Source of the DNA: DATJUC01 sp035502675
Lineage (GTDB): Bacteria > Vulcanimicrobiota > Vulcanimicrobiia > Vulcanimicrobiales > Vulcanimicrobiaceae
DNA: 42,867 nt
Assembly: GCA_035502675.1 (NCBI GenBank)
Contig: DATJUC010000080.1
Coordinates: forward strand, 1 to 42,867
Direction: 5' to 3'
This document shows, piece by piece, positions 32,199-40,044 of this stretch (positions are counted from its first letter, which is position 1; the number at the start of each line of letters is the position of its first letter). Made by a program: the position numbers and the translations under genes. Below the pieces are notes generated by a model. It was not told the origin of the DNA. It saw nothing but the letters and a program-made list of their open reading frames with translations, and ran no database searches.

Positions 32199-33422
32199 CT
32201 AACGCGCCGTCGCCTCGAACAGGCCGTATTTCGTTAGCGTCGCCACGAGATCTCGAGCCAGATCGCCGACGCGATCTTGACCCGGATTCGGCTGGCTGTT
32301 GAGGGCAAAGGCGATGACGACGTCCTGCTTGGGAAAATAGACGTGGACCATCCGATATCCTAAGGTCTCGCCTTCGTAAAACCAAAACGTTCCGAGGCCC
32401 TTCTTATAGATCTGCGTGACGCCCAAGCCGAAGCCGCCCGGATCGGAGGGCGTCACGCCGGTCAGGGGTTCGGCGGTCTTGGTCGAGACGAGCCGTTCGA
32501 GCTGCCGTCGCTCTGCCGGCGTAACGATCGTCCCCTGATAGAGATCGCGCGCCCACTGGGCGACGGCGTGCGGCGTGGCCACGATACCGCCGGCCGCTTG
32601 CGCCCATGAAACGCCGTATCCACGCACGTCGTGCTTGAGGATCGGCCAAAGCCCTTTGTCGTCCGCGTTGTCGTTGTAGTAATAACCCGCGACCATCCGG
32701 TTGACGAGCAGTTTCGGGTAGAAACTGGAGTAGTAGTAGAGATCGCGGATGTTGGTCGGCGCGATGACGTCGCTGCGAAGGAGCTGCTCGTAGCTCGAAC
32801 CGGAGCTTTTTTCAATGATACGTTGCGTAAGGATGTATCCGGTATTCGAATAGTTCCAGCCTTTGAGGAGCGGCTTGCCGACGGCGTATCCGATGAGTTG
32901 CTCGGCGCTGAAGACGTGGTAAGGATCTGCGGAGAAATCTTTCTCCCAAGCCTGCGTGTTATCGTACGTCGCGATCCCGCTGATCATGTGAAGCATCCGA
33001 TCGATCGTCGCGCCGCGCCAGGCGGCGTACTGCGGAAGCCAGTGCCCGACGGTTTGCTGCGCGTTCAGCTTGCCTTGGGACTGCAGCTTGAGCACCAGCA
33101 CCGCGGTAAAAGCTTTGGTATTGCTGCCGATTTGGAAGAGGTTCGCGGGCGTCACGGCGGCACCGCCGTGATATCGCGTCGTGCCCGCTGCGACGTCGAT
33201 CGTCGAGCGGTCGGCCAGGCTCACGCTCAGCGAGGCGGCAGAGATGTGCTCGGCGTCGCCACGCGATAACAGGTACTGCTGAAGATCGGCCTTTAGCGCA
33301 GCCGGCACGGAAGCGTTGACTCGACCGGCCGGCTGCGCCGTGCGGCCGGCCCCGATCGAGCACGCGAAAGCGACGGACGCGCACGCGGCAGCCGTGAGAC
33401 GCGCGATAGCGGCGAGCTTCAT
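32199..33422 (-). CDS. exported serine beta-lactamase-like hydrolase
   Basis: The 407-aa protein belongs to the beta-lactamase (class C)/DD-peptidase/esterase superfamily (PF00144 type). AGGAGA lies 8 nt before ATG 33422, and a signal sequence ends near AFACS. Ser100 and Lys103 form the S-x-x-K motif in FQIGSNTKAFT. Tyr191 and Asn193 form Y-x-N in WNYSNTGYIL. The third motif, usually (K/H)-x-G before a strand, reads FYEGETLGYRM here, so the typical Lys/His is replaced by Glu. That makes activity on beta-lactams doubtful; an esterase or peptidase role is as likely. The gene stands 23 nt from the convergent sensor gene and 58 nt behind the lipocalin-like gene on the same strand. Confidence 0.9.
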   Translation of the reverse strand: MKLAAIARLTAAACASVAFACSIGAGRTAQPAGRVNASVPAALKADLQQYLLSRGDAEHISAASLSVSLADRSTIDVAAGTTRYHGGAAVTPANLFQIGSNTKAFTAVLVLKLQSQGKLNAQQTVGHWLPQYAAWRGATIDRMLHMISGIATYDNTQAWEKDFSADPYHVFSAEQLIGYAVGKPLLKGWNYSNTGYILTQRIIEKSSGSSYEQLLRSDVIAPTNIRDLYYYSSFYPKLLVNRMVAGYYYNDNADDKGLWPILKHDVRGYGVSWAQAAGGIVATPHAVAQWARDLYQGTIVTPAERRQLERLVSTKTAEPLTGVTPSDPGGFGLGVTQIYKKGLGTFWFYEGETLGYRMVHVYFPKQDVVIAFALNSQPNPGQDRVGDLARDLVATLTKYGLFEATAR

Positions 33423-33480
33423 CGAAAAGGTCTCCTTTCGGCGCTGCGTCCCTCGTTGGGCGGCCGGGTTCCTGCTCGAA

Positions 33481-33966
33481 CTATGTCCGTTTCCAAACGA
33501 GGATGCTGTTATCGCCCCACATGCCGGGGGTGATCGTCTTGATGCGCAGCCGGTCGTCGGCAATCGTAAACTGGCGTTCGAGAATAGTTCCTACCAAATT
33601 CGTAAACACGCTGACCTGCACGTGATGAAAGACGCGGTCGCCGCGAATCTCGTAGGTTCCGGCGTAGGAAAGGAAATCCGAAAGCGAATCCTTGCACGTC
33701 GAGGACGCTTCGCCGGACGGCTCCAGGGCCGGCCGATGAGTGCCGGACAGCGTAGCCGACATGCGCCCAAATGCGGAATAGATGAGATAGCCGACCGGAT
33801 TGGGGCCGAAACGAGGGCGCGTGGCGCCGTCGCGTTCGACGATATCGAAGCTCTCCAGCGACCACGCGCCGACCACGGCCGAGCTCGACGGCGTTGCGAT
33901 CGCGGCGACGGACGCGGCGCCGAACGCGGCACCGCCGAGCAACGCGGTTCTTCGAGATACGCTCAT
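33481..33966 (-). CDS. Tat-exported lipocalin-like protein
   Basis: The 161-aa product starts MSVSRRTALLGGAAFGAAS, a twin-arginine type signal. The mature part matches the lipocalin-like domain (Lipocalin_5 type): VVGAWSLESFDIVERDGAT, GYLIYSAFGRMSATLSG, the DFLSYAGTYEIRGD strand pair and a closing ILVWKRT. The family forms a small beta-barrel with unknown ligands and often sits beside oxidoreductases. Upstream of the divergent start is a flavin monooxygenase remnant, so the pair may once have been a functional unit. Length fits the family. Confidence 0.85.
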   Translation of the reverse strand: MSVSRRTALLGGAAFGAASVAAIATPSSSAVVGAWSLESFDIVERDGATRPRFGPNPVGYLIYSAFGRMSATLSGTHRPALEPSGEASSTCKDSLSDFLSYAGTYEIRGDRVFHHVQVSVFTNLVGTILERQFTIADDRLRIKTITPGMWGDNSILVWKRT

Positions 33967-34084
33967 ATCCGCGAACGTTTCCGCTTTAATTGGTCGTCGC
34001 CTGTGCGCGGCGCGACTCCAAAGGTACGCCCGATGGGCGGAGTGAATCCGGGCTAACCATCCCGGTCTGTGAAAGGAAGAAACG

Positions 34085-35105
34085 ATGGCCGATCTTGCAC
34101 GTCGTGGAGAACGGGTGTCGGTACTTAGGCTGCGACGGAGCCCACAGTCTAACGCGCGAGTTGAGCGGCATCGTTCTGGAGGGGGACGACATCGCCGAGC
34201 CGTGGGCCGTCTTCGACACCACGATCCAAGGCTGGAACGACGATTTCGAGCTCAACGCCGGTTACCTCGATGCCGTCCCGGTCATTTTGACCGCCCTTCC
34301 CAATCGGCGCTGGCGCGTCTACCTGCGGCCGAGTTCGGCAGAATCGGATCTCGTCGAGGATGCTGCATCCACGGTTCGGCGCTACGTTCCGGCGGCGGCG
34401 TTCACCGACGTCGCGAACCCGACGCGATTTCATTGTTCGAGCAAAGTTGCGAATAGGTTTCGTTCCGGACGCGTGCTGCTCGCAGGCGACGCGGCGCATT
34501 TATGTTCGCCTGCCCAAGGACACGGAATGAACTCCGGCCTGCAAGACGCCTTCAATCTGGCCTGGAAGCTCGCTCTCGTTTGCGACGGAGCAGCGGACGC
34601 CCCGCTCCTGGATAGCTACGAAGCCGAGCGGCGGCCGATCGCGCAGATCGTCGTGCGCTCGGGCGACTTGACGGAACGCGCGCAAATGCTCGCCTCGCCG
34701 GCCGAGCGGCGGGATCGCGACGCAGCCATACGCGCGACGTTTGCCGAGCCGGCTGCGCGGCATACCGAGATCGTCGCAGAGACCGAGCTGAACGTGGACT
34801 ACGCCGCATCCCCGATCGTGTTCGGAGACGCCGGCGGCACGCTCGGAGCGGGCCAACGCGTTTCGAACGCGATACCGGTTCGCTCGACCGGCCATACCCT
34901 CGCGCGGCGCATCGTCGGAGGCTCGCACGTGTTCGAAACAGTCGTGACTCCGGGCGCGAATCTCGAGCTCGGCAGCCGCAAAACCCTGACGCTGCTTGCA
35001 GTGCGTCCCGACGGCTACGTCGGGATGCGGTGCGGACGCGACCACCTGGCGGCGTTGGAGAGATACGAGGCGATCGTAACGGCTCGCCCCAGCGCGGCGT
35101 TGTGA
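34085..35105 (+). pseudogene. FAD-dependent aromatic monooxygenase remnant (N-terminal part deleted)
   Basis: The 3' part encodes most of a PHBH-fold flavin monooxygenase: RYLGCDGAHSLTRELSGIVL (CDGAHS, the DG motif), RVLLAGDAAHLCSPAQGHGM (GD motif binding FAD ribityl), NSGLQDAFNLAWKLALV, and a C-terminal thioredoxin-like domain ending LLAVRPDGYVGMRC. The first 130 or so residues, with the GxGxxG dinucleotide loop, are absent. At 34085 a well-placed AAGGAAG and ATG open a different frame reading ADLARRGERVSVL, a match to the helix after GxGxxG in this family. So an internal stretch is missing and the two parts are out of frame. Without the FAD loop an active enzyme is unlikely. Confidence 0.7.
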
Positions 35106-35929
35106 TCGTTCACCTCATCGACGGCACCTACGAACTGTTCCGGCACTTTTACGGCCTCAACCGCGCCAAGAACGGCAAGGTGCCTCGCTACGGTGCGGTC
35201 GCCGGAGTCCTCAATACCGTCTTGTCCATGATTGCCGACGGTGCGACGCACGTCGGGGTCGCCACCGATCACGTCATCGAGTCGTTTCGCAACCGGCTCT
35301 GGGGCGGCTACAAGACGGGCGCGGGCGTCGAGCCGGCGCTGCTCGCGCAGTTTTGGCCGCTCGAGGATTCGCTGCGAGCGATGGGCGTCGCGGTCTGGGC
35401 GATGGTCGAACTCGAAGCCGACGACGCGCTTGCATCCGCCGCCGCAATCGCCTCGCGCGATCCCCGCGTAGAAAAAGTCTGCATTTGGACGCCGGACAAA
35501 GACCTCTCGCAGAGCGTGCGGGGAGATCGCATCGTGCAAGTCGACCGCAGGAGCAACGCCGTACGCAATGCCGCCGGCGTACGATCGAAGTTCGGCGTGG
35601 AACCCGAGCTCATGCCCGATTATCTGGCGCTCGTCGGCGACGCTGCCGATGGATATCCGGGCATCAAAGGTATCGGAGCGAAAGGCGCGGCGACGCTGCT
35701 CACGCGCTATGGTAAGATCGAGGACTTTCCGCCGGAGGTCCTGGGCGAGCAGCGCCCGCTCGCCCTCCTCTTCAAGGAGCTGGCGACGCTCAAAACCGAT
35801 GCGGCCCTGTTCGACCGCGTCGACGAGCTGCAATGGCGGGGCCCGGCCGCCGACCTCGATGCCGTCTGCGAGCGGTTCGGTATATCGGGCATTTCACACC
35901 GCGCGGCGAAAGCGGCGAAGCTGATTTGA
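35102..35929 (+). CDS. 5'-3' exonuclease, FEN/PolI-N-terminal type
   Basis: The 275-aa protein is a stand-alone PIN-like nuclease of the kind fused to DNA polymerase I, which removes flaps and RNA primers. GTG 35102 overlaps the preceding stop by 4 nt. Metal-binding acidic residues are visible in HLIDGTYELFRHF, ELEADDALAS and WTPDKDLSQ; the helix-three-turn-helix DNA-binding motif is VGDAADGYPGIKGIGAKGAA (GD-x-x-D followed by G-I-G). Length is typical for the stand-alone form (about 270-300). The MDR gene follows after 13 nt. Confidence 0.9.
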   Translation: MIVHLIDGTYELFRHFYGLNRAKNGKVPRYGAVAGVLNTVLSMIADGATHVGVATDHVIESFRNRLWGGYKTGAGVEPALLAQFWPLEDSLRAMGVAVWAMVELEADDALASAAAIASRDPRVEKVCIWTPDKDLSQSVRGDRIVQVDRRSNAVRNAAGVRSKFGVEPELMPDYLALVGDAADGYPGIKGIGAKGAATLLTRYGKIEDFPPEVLGEQRPLALLFKELATLKTDAALFDRVDELQWRGPAADLDAVCERFGISGISHRAAKAAKLI

Positions 35930-35942
35930 TGCAACCCAAGAC

Positions 35943-36849
35943 ATGTTGGCCGTGCGCGTCCACCGCTTCGGCGGCCCCGAAGAACTCGTGCTCGAACGAA
36001 TCGGCGTCCCCGAACCCGTGCCGGGCGAGGCGCTCGTGCGCGTTCTCGCGGCAGGCGTCGGCCCTTGGGATGCACTGGTCAGAATGGGGCGAAGCGGCGT
36101 CCCCCAAACGTTGCCGCTGACGCCGGGGTCCGACATTGCCGGGACGGTCGAGCAAATTTCGCCGGATGCGACGCCCCCAGCCGGTGGCGGTTGGCGACGC
36201 GGTGTACGGCGTCACCAACGACTCGTTTACGGGAGGCTACGCGCAATATGCCGTTGCCTCGCTCGGTTCCATCGCGCGCAAGCCCAGCCGGCTCGGTTTC
36301 GTAGAGGCCGCGTCCGCTCCGGTAGTCGCCGCGACCGCCTGGCAGATGCTCTTCGACCACGCTTGCGTATCGGCCGGCCAGACGGTCCTCGTGCTCGGCG
36401 CCGGCGGCAACGTCGGCGGCTACGCCGTCCAACTCGCGACTTGGGCGGAGGCGCGCGTTATCCGGATCTCTCGCCCGGACGACGCGCGAGAGTTCGGTAA
36501 TCTGCGCGAAAGCGTCGATGCCGTCATCGATACGGTTGGCGGCGAAACGCAGGCTTCATCGTTCGTTACGCTCAAAAAGGGCGGCATTCTGGTCTCGAGC
36601 GTCGCTCCGCCCCCGCAAGACCTCGCATCGCGGTTCGGCGTGCGAACCGCCTACTTCATCGTTCACGTTTCGACCGCTCAGCTGGGACGCATCGCACGGC
36701 TGTTCGACGCGGGTGCGATCGAGACCAACGTAGGTACCGTTCTCGAGCTCGCCGGCGCACGCAAGGCGCACGAAATGCTTGCCGGGATCGTCCCTCATTC
36801 ACGCGGGAAAATCGTGCTGCGGGTTGCGAGCGAGCAGAACCCGGGATGA
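35943..36849 (+). pseudogene. zinc-independent MDR (quinone-oxidoreductase-like), frameshifted
   Basis: Two frames together encode a medium-chain dehydrogenase/reductase of about 300 aa, an NADPH-dependent quinone or enone reductase type. Part one (from ATG 35943): RVHRFGGPEELVLERIGVPE and LTPGSDIAGTVEQI. Part two: VAVGDAVYGVTNDSFTGGYA, VLVLGAGGNVGGYAVQLATW (nucleotide-binding loop), AVIDTVGGETQ and KIVLRVASE. The switch lies at a run of five C (36174-36178). Removing one C gives one uninterrupted frame through 'ATPQPVAVGDAVYG'. A homopolymer sequencing error is at least as likely as a real mutation, so the gene may be intact in the organism. Confidence 0.75.
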
Positions 36850-36875
36850 CCCGGCTGCGGCATCGGGCCGTTCTG

Positions 36876-36906
36876 CCGAGAGCCGGACCGGCCCTCGGGC
36901 GTTTTT
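36876..36906 (+). terminator. Rho-independent-type terminator
   Basis: CCGAGAGCC (36876-36884) and GGCCCTCGG (36890-36898) pair with one mismatch around a 5-nt loop and are followed by TTTTT (36902-36906). It stands 27 nt after the MDR stop codon. Confidence 0.6.
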
Positions 36907-36948
36907 CCGGCTTTGGGGGCATAAGGGGGTTGCACCGCGAAGCAATCT

Positions 36949-37173
36949 GTGAGACACTCCCTCCCGCCCCAAGCGCGATCTTTCGAGTGTCGACAAGTAG
37001 CGCTCACCGAAAGATTGGCTTACATTATTTCCATATTGTCCGAACCGCCTCGAAACGCCGCCATCTCGCGCGGCGTCGAATATCTGCATTATAAAGAGGC
37101 TGCACTCATTCGCCGGCGCTCCGACCGGAAGCGGCACGTCCGCGGATTTCGCCATTTTGCAGCCAAGGTCTAG
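36949..37173 (+). CDS. possible small basic protein upstream of infA
   Basis: A frame from GTG 36949 is open for 74 codons and stops at 37173, two nucleotides before the infA ribosome-binding site. The C-terminal half is strongly basic (RRRSDRKRHVRGFRHFAAKV) and recalls small ribosomal proteins, but I could not match it to bS21 or bS18. An AT-rich patch at 37013-37040 and TATAAA (37090-37095) could instead belong to an infA promoter. In 36850-37187 I otherwise see only the terminator. Confidence 0.25.
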   Translation: MRHSLPPQARSFECRQVALTERLAYIISILSEPPRNAAISRGVEYLHYKEAALIRRRSDRKRHVRGFRHFAAKV

Positions 37174-37187
37174 AAAGGGAGCAAGCT

Positions 37188-37493
37188 ATCGCACAGCGCA
37201 ACCGAAATCGCAACGCCAATCCGCGGGTGACCAAGTCCTATAGCGCGACCGAGGTCAAGGAGGCTCCCCTCGAGGTCTTCGGCAGCATCCGTCAGGTCTT
37301 TCCCAGCACGATGTTTTCCGTCGAACTCGACAACGGCCACACGATCCTCGCGCATATCGCCGGCCGTTTGCGCCGGCACCGTATCAAGATTCTGCCGGGC
37401 GACCGCGTGGACGTCGAGCTGTCGCCATACGATTTGACGAAGGGGCGCATCGTCTACCGCTATCGCGCCGGCGAAGCACGCCGGTCGTCCTGA
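37188..37493 (+). CDS. infA: translation initiation factor IF-1, probable AUC start
   Basis: The S1/OB-fold core is unmistakable: MFSVELDNGHTILAHIAGRL, RRHRIKILPGDRVDVELSPY, DLTKGRIVYRYR. IF-1 sits in the ribosomal A site with IF-2 and IF-3. A GTG at 37227 gives 88 aa but has only a poor ribosome-binding site. AAGGGAGC (37175-37182) is ideally placed 6 nt before ATC at 37188, which is in frame and adds AQRNRNRNANPR before the GTG. No ATG, GTG or TTG occurs in that frame back to the stop at 37092. AUU/AUC starts are known for infC. The basic N-terminal extension is unusual for IF-1 (normally about 72 aa). The genome may have another copy. Confidence 0.8.
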   Translation: MAQRNRNRNANPRVTKSYSATEVKEAPLEVFGSIRQVFPSTMFSVELDNGHTILAHIAGRLRRHRIKILPGDRVDVELSPYDLTKGRIVYRYRAGEARRSS

Positions 37494-37523
37494 CGTCCGT
37501 TTATTTCTACCAGAGAGGCCCAC

Positions 37524-37832
37524 ATGTACACTGATGAAACCCTTACCTGCGTCGATTGCGGACGCACCTTTCCGTTCACCGCGAGCGAACAAGAGTTCTT
37601 TGCGAGCAAAGGCTTTACGAACAAGCCGAGCCGCTGCAGCGATTGCCGGGCGGCACGCAAAGCAGCCGGTGGCGGACGCAGCGGACAGAGCCGCAGCGGC
37701 TACGGTCAGCGCGAAATGTTCAAGGCTACCTGCAGCCAATGCGGCGGCGTAGCCGAAGTTCCGTTTCAGCCCCGCGGCGACAAGCCGGTCTACTGCCGGG
37801 ACTGCTTCGCCTCGCGGCCGAATTACCGCTAG
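37524..37832 (+). CDS. zinc-ribbon protein with two CxxC-CxxC modules
   Basis: The 102-aa protein has two treble-clef/zinc-ribbon units. The first has CVDCGRTFPFTASEQEFFAS with the second pair in CSDC. The second has CSQCGGVAEVPFQ with the second pair in CRDC. Between them lies a Gly/Arg/Ser-rich linker. Proteins of this pattern are annotated as zinc-ribbon domain proteins of unknown function and often occur near translation or cold-shock genes. GAGAGG stands 7 nt before ATG 37524. It follows infA by 30 nt and ends at a strong stem-loop. Confidence 0.88.
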   Translation: MYTDETLTCVDCGRTFPFTASEQEFFASKGFTNKPSRCSDCRAARKAAGGGRSGQSRSGYGQREMFKATCSQCGGVAEVPFQPRGDKPVYCRDCFASRPNYR

Positions 37833-37841
37833 ACGTTCGGC

Positions 37842-37863
37842 GGCCGCCGTTTCGACGGCGGCC
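37842..37863. terminator. stem-loop with UUCG loop between convergent genes
   Basis: GGCCGCCGT (37842-37850), TTCG (37851-37854), ACGGCGGCC (37855-37863): a perfect 9-bp stem with the extra-stable UUCG tetraloop. It fills the gap between the zinc-ribbon stop and the minus-strand stop at 37864. No T-run follows on either strand, so it may act as a barrier or 3'-end protector rather than a classical terminator. Confidence 0.6.
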
Positions 37864-38196
37864 CTACGCCATCACTCGAAACGAACCGGACGCGCAGATT
37901 TCGGCAATGCGCTCGTGGCTCAGCCGCAAGAACTCCGTATTGGCGTAGACGAACGGCTCGCCGGCCTCGACCGCGTCGTAATGTGCTTGCGCGCCGGGGT
38001 TGAGCGACGGCCCACGCCTCAAAGTATGATTCTTGAAGTTGACACGGTAGGTGCAACTCTCTGCAAAGAGGTTCACCTCGCCGCGCTTGTTGGCGTAGCC
38101 GCCGTAAACGGGTTCGAACGATTGACCGGCAGCAGTGCTGCCGCTAGACTTCCGCTCGATCTCCAGAACGGCGATGGCTGAGCGCGGGCCTTTCAT
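37864..38196 (-). CDS. hypothetical protein (110 aa)
   Basis: A soluble protein from ATG 38196. It has AVLEIERKSSGSTAAGQSF, YANKRGEVNLFAESCTYRVN and the Pro/Gly turn RRGPSLNPGAQAHYDAV, giving a mixed alpha/beta prediction with one Cys near the middle and one near the C-terminus. I do not recognise a family. It lies 35 nt downstream of the frameshifted TIM-barrel gene on the same strand and ends at the UUCG stem-loop. Confidence 0.6.
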   Translation of the reverse strand: MKGPRSAIAVLEIERKSSGSTAAGQSFEPVYGGYANKRGEVNLFAESCTYRVNFKNHTLRRGPSLNPGAQAHYDAVEAGEPFVYANTEFLRLSHERIAEICASGSFRVMA

Positions 38197-38231
38197 ACCG
38201 GCGACCTATTCTTCATAGCCGCCGAATCTGC

Positions 38232-39486
38232 CTACGGACGAAATTCGTGATGGGGCTGCGAGGCTGGAGCCGGAGCGATGCCAAGAATCGTTGCGGCTCT
38301 CGTGAGCGCCCGGTTGCACCGAGCATGATAGGCTGCATAGGCCGGCCAGGAGTCGTCGTCGGCCGTCAACCAGTCTTGTGCGTATATCTCAAAGATCTGC
38401 GCGTTATTCTCGAGGCCGTACCTCAGAAGTTGCGGCAGCGTCGGAATCGGCGTTTTCAAACCCGTTTGGAGCGTATAGTTGATCGGCTGAAACTCCAGCG
38501 GTATCTCTCCGGCGTGCTTGGTGAAGGCGGCGCACCAATATTGCGCGCTCGTGCACGGTTGAACGATGCTGCCGCTGCCGCAGCAGCCGAGATTCTCGGT
38601 TCCGAAGCCGACGCCGTTACGCGCCGCAACGCCGGCGACGTAGGTCGCGACGTCGTAGGGCGCCGCGGGATCGTCGAACGAGTTCAGCGCGACCATCGGC
38701 TGCACGGTGGCGTGACTCGCTGCCGCCGTCCGCGCGATGTAGCGCGTGAGATTGCCGCTGAACGTCGCCCAAAACTTGGCCGATAACCCGTACTTCTCGT
38801 GCCAAACGCCGAAGCAGTTTCCATCGGCGCCGTGTTGCGGAAAGTCCTCTGCTCCCGCACCCAAACCAAAGCGAACGTACCCCACCTTCGCATTGCTGCC
38901 GTACGTTTGAAGGACTTTGCGGATGAAGGCGCGCCACGGGTTCTCATAGCCGGGATTCCAATAGACCGGCGTCGGCGGGCCGGCGGCCGAGTTGCCGCCC
39001 GGGTTCCGGCAGGTCACCGTAGGAACGCTCTTTAGCACCCAGCTCGGCGTCGCCGTATCGTTTGGACCGAGTTCGTTGGTCCCCGCGACCAGCAGGTTTA
39101 CGCGTTTGCCAGCGGCGATCCACGGAACCATGGCGTCGTCGATCGGCTTAAAGTCGTACTCTTTCGCGCCGTACGAAGGTCCCTTATCGATCTCCGACCA
39201 GTCGAAAACGATGCTGGCACCGCACAGGCGCGGATCTTGGGGCAAACTTCGCAAGAATTCCGGAAAGAGGCTTCCTGGACGTCTCGGTGTCGCTGTACAG
39301 CCAGACCATCAGCCCGTGAACGCCGCCCGGGTCTTTGGCTTGCGGTGCGCTTCCCGTGCAGGAGACCGTCGAACCCGGCGCGCGCCGTCCGTCCTCGCCG
39401 GAAGCCGACGAGAGGGCCGGTCCCGCCGGGATAACGTGCGCGCAACCCCCGACCAGCAAAACCGAGACCAGAGCGGCGACTCTCAC
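38232..39486 (-). pseudogene. lipoprotein glycosidase-like TIM-barrel protein, frameshifted
   Basis: GTG 39486 begins a lipoprotein (MRVAALVSVLLVGGC) running to GLMVWLYSDTETSR. The sense then continues in another frame as RPGSLFPEFLRSLPQDPRLC, SIVFDWSEIDKGPSYGAKEY, KVGYVRFGLGAGAEDFPQHG, to the stop at 38232. The change is near 39285-39290. The WSEIDKGP segment and later KVGYVRFGLGAGAE, ending in QIFEIYAQDW, resemble beta-alpha-barrel glycoside hydrolases of the GH42/GH5 type, but no catalytic pair can be assigned with confidence. About 410 aa if joined. One base lost or gained would restore the frame, so an assembly error is possible. Confidence 0.65.
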
Positions 39487-39496
39487 CCAGCGAGCT

Positions 39497-39847
39497 CTAA
39501 TTCAACCGCGTTTGCCAATCTGCGGGAACCTGACCCTTGGGGCCCGGCACCGGCTGGTCTTTCGGATGCCACCGCGGAGCCGCGAGTTGCGGACCTTCAA
39601 GCATAGCCTCCGTCCGGTAGTCGTAGAACCACTCCTCGCCCGGCTCGAAGCTCGCGATGATCGGATGGCCCGCGGCGTGGAAATGCGCGGTCGCATGTTG
39701 CTTCGGCGAACTGTCGCAACATCCGATGTGTCCGCACTGCGCGCATCTGCGCAAGTGCAGCCACCAACCGTGCTCCGCCAGACACTCCACGCAGCCGGTT
39801 CCCGATGGTTGAACCTCGGGATCTACATCCTCGGATTTGTGTTTCAT
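39497..39847 (-). CDS. UBP-type zinc-finger protein
   Basis: The 116-aa protein contains a ZnF-UBP domain (PF02148 type): CVECLAEHGWWLHLRRCAQC gives the first two C-x2-C pairs, GHIGCCDSSPKQHATAHF adds Cys and His, and HAAGHPIIASFEPGEEW closes the site. In eukaryotes this domain binds the C-terminus of ubiquitin; bacterial copies are frequent in soil phyla and their role is unknown. GAAGG lies 6 nt before ATG 39847. The gene ends 10 nt before the start of the TIM-barrel lipoprotein on the same strand, so they may share a transcript. Confidence 0.9.
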   Translation of the reverse strand: MKHKSEDVDPEVQPSGTGCVECLAEHGWWLHLRRCAQCGHIGCCDSSPKQHATAHFHAAGHPIIASFEPGEEWFYDYRTEAMLEGPQLAAPRWHPKDQPVPGPKGQVPADWQTRLN

Positions 39848-40044
39848 CTCGCACCTTCGGCACCGTCGCGGCGCCCGATCGACTCGCTGATGATTGCTTC
39901 GATGAGTTTGATACCAGCGTTGCGCGGCCCTGGGCGCCCGGCGTTGGCGACGGCCCGACCGCGCCTCGCGAGGTGCGATCCCCGTCCGGTTGAGCTTCGC
40001 AGCGCAGGAGTATCGAGTACGGATGCATTAGTCCGTGACGTTCG

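Noticed and set aside
36949..37173. Reading of the upstream frame as ribosomal protein bS21 or bS18
   Set aside because: Only the basic character fits; conserved positions of either family could not be aligned convincingly.
40008..40030. Two-codon upstream ORF (ATG CAT TAG) behind AGGAG before the M23 gene
   Set aside because: The spacing from AGGAG is long and nothing else suggests leader-peptide control.
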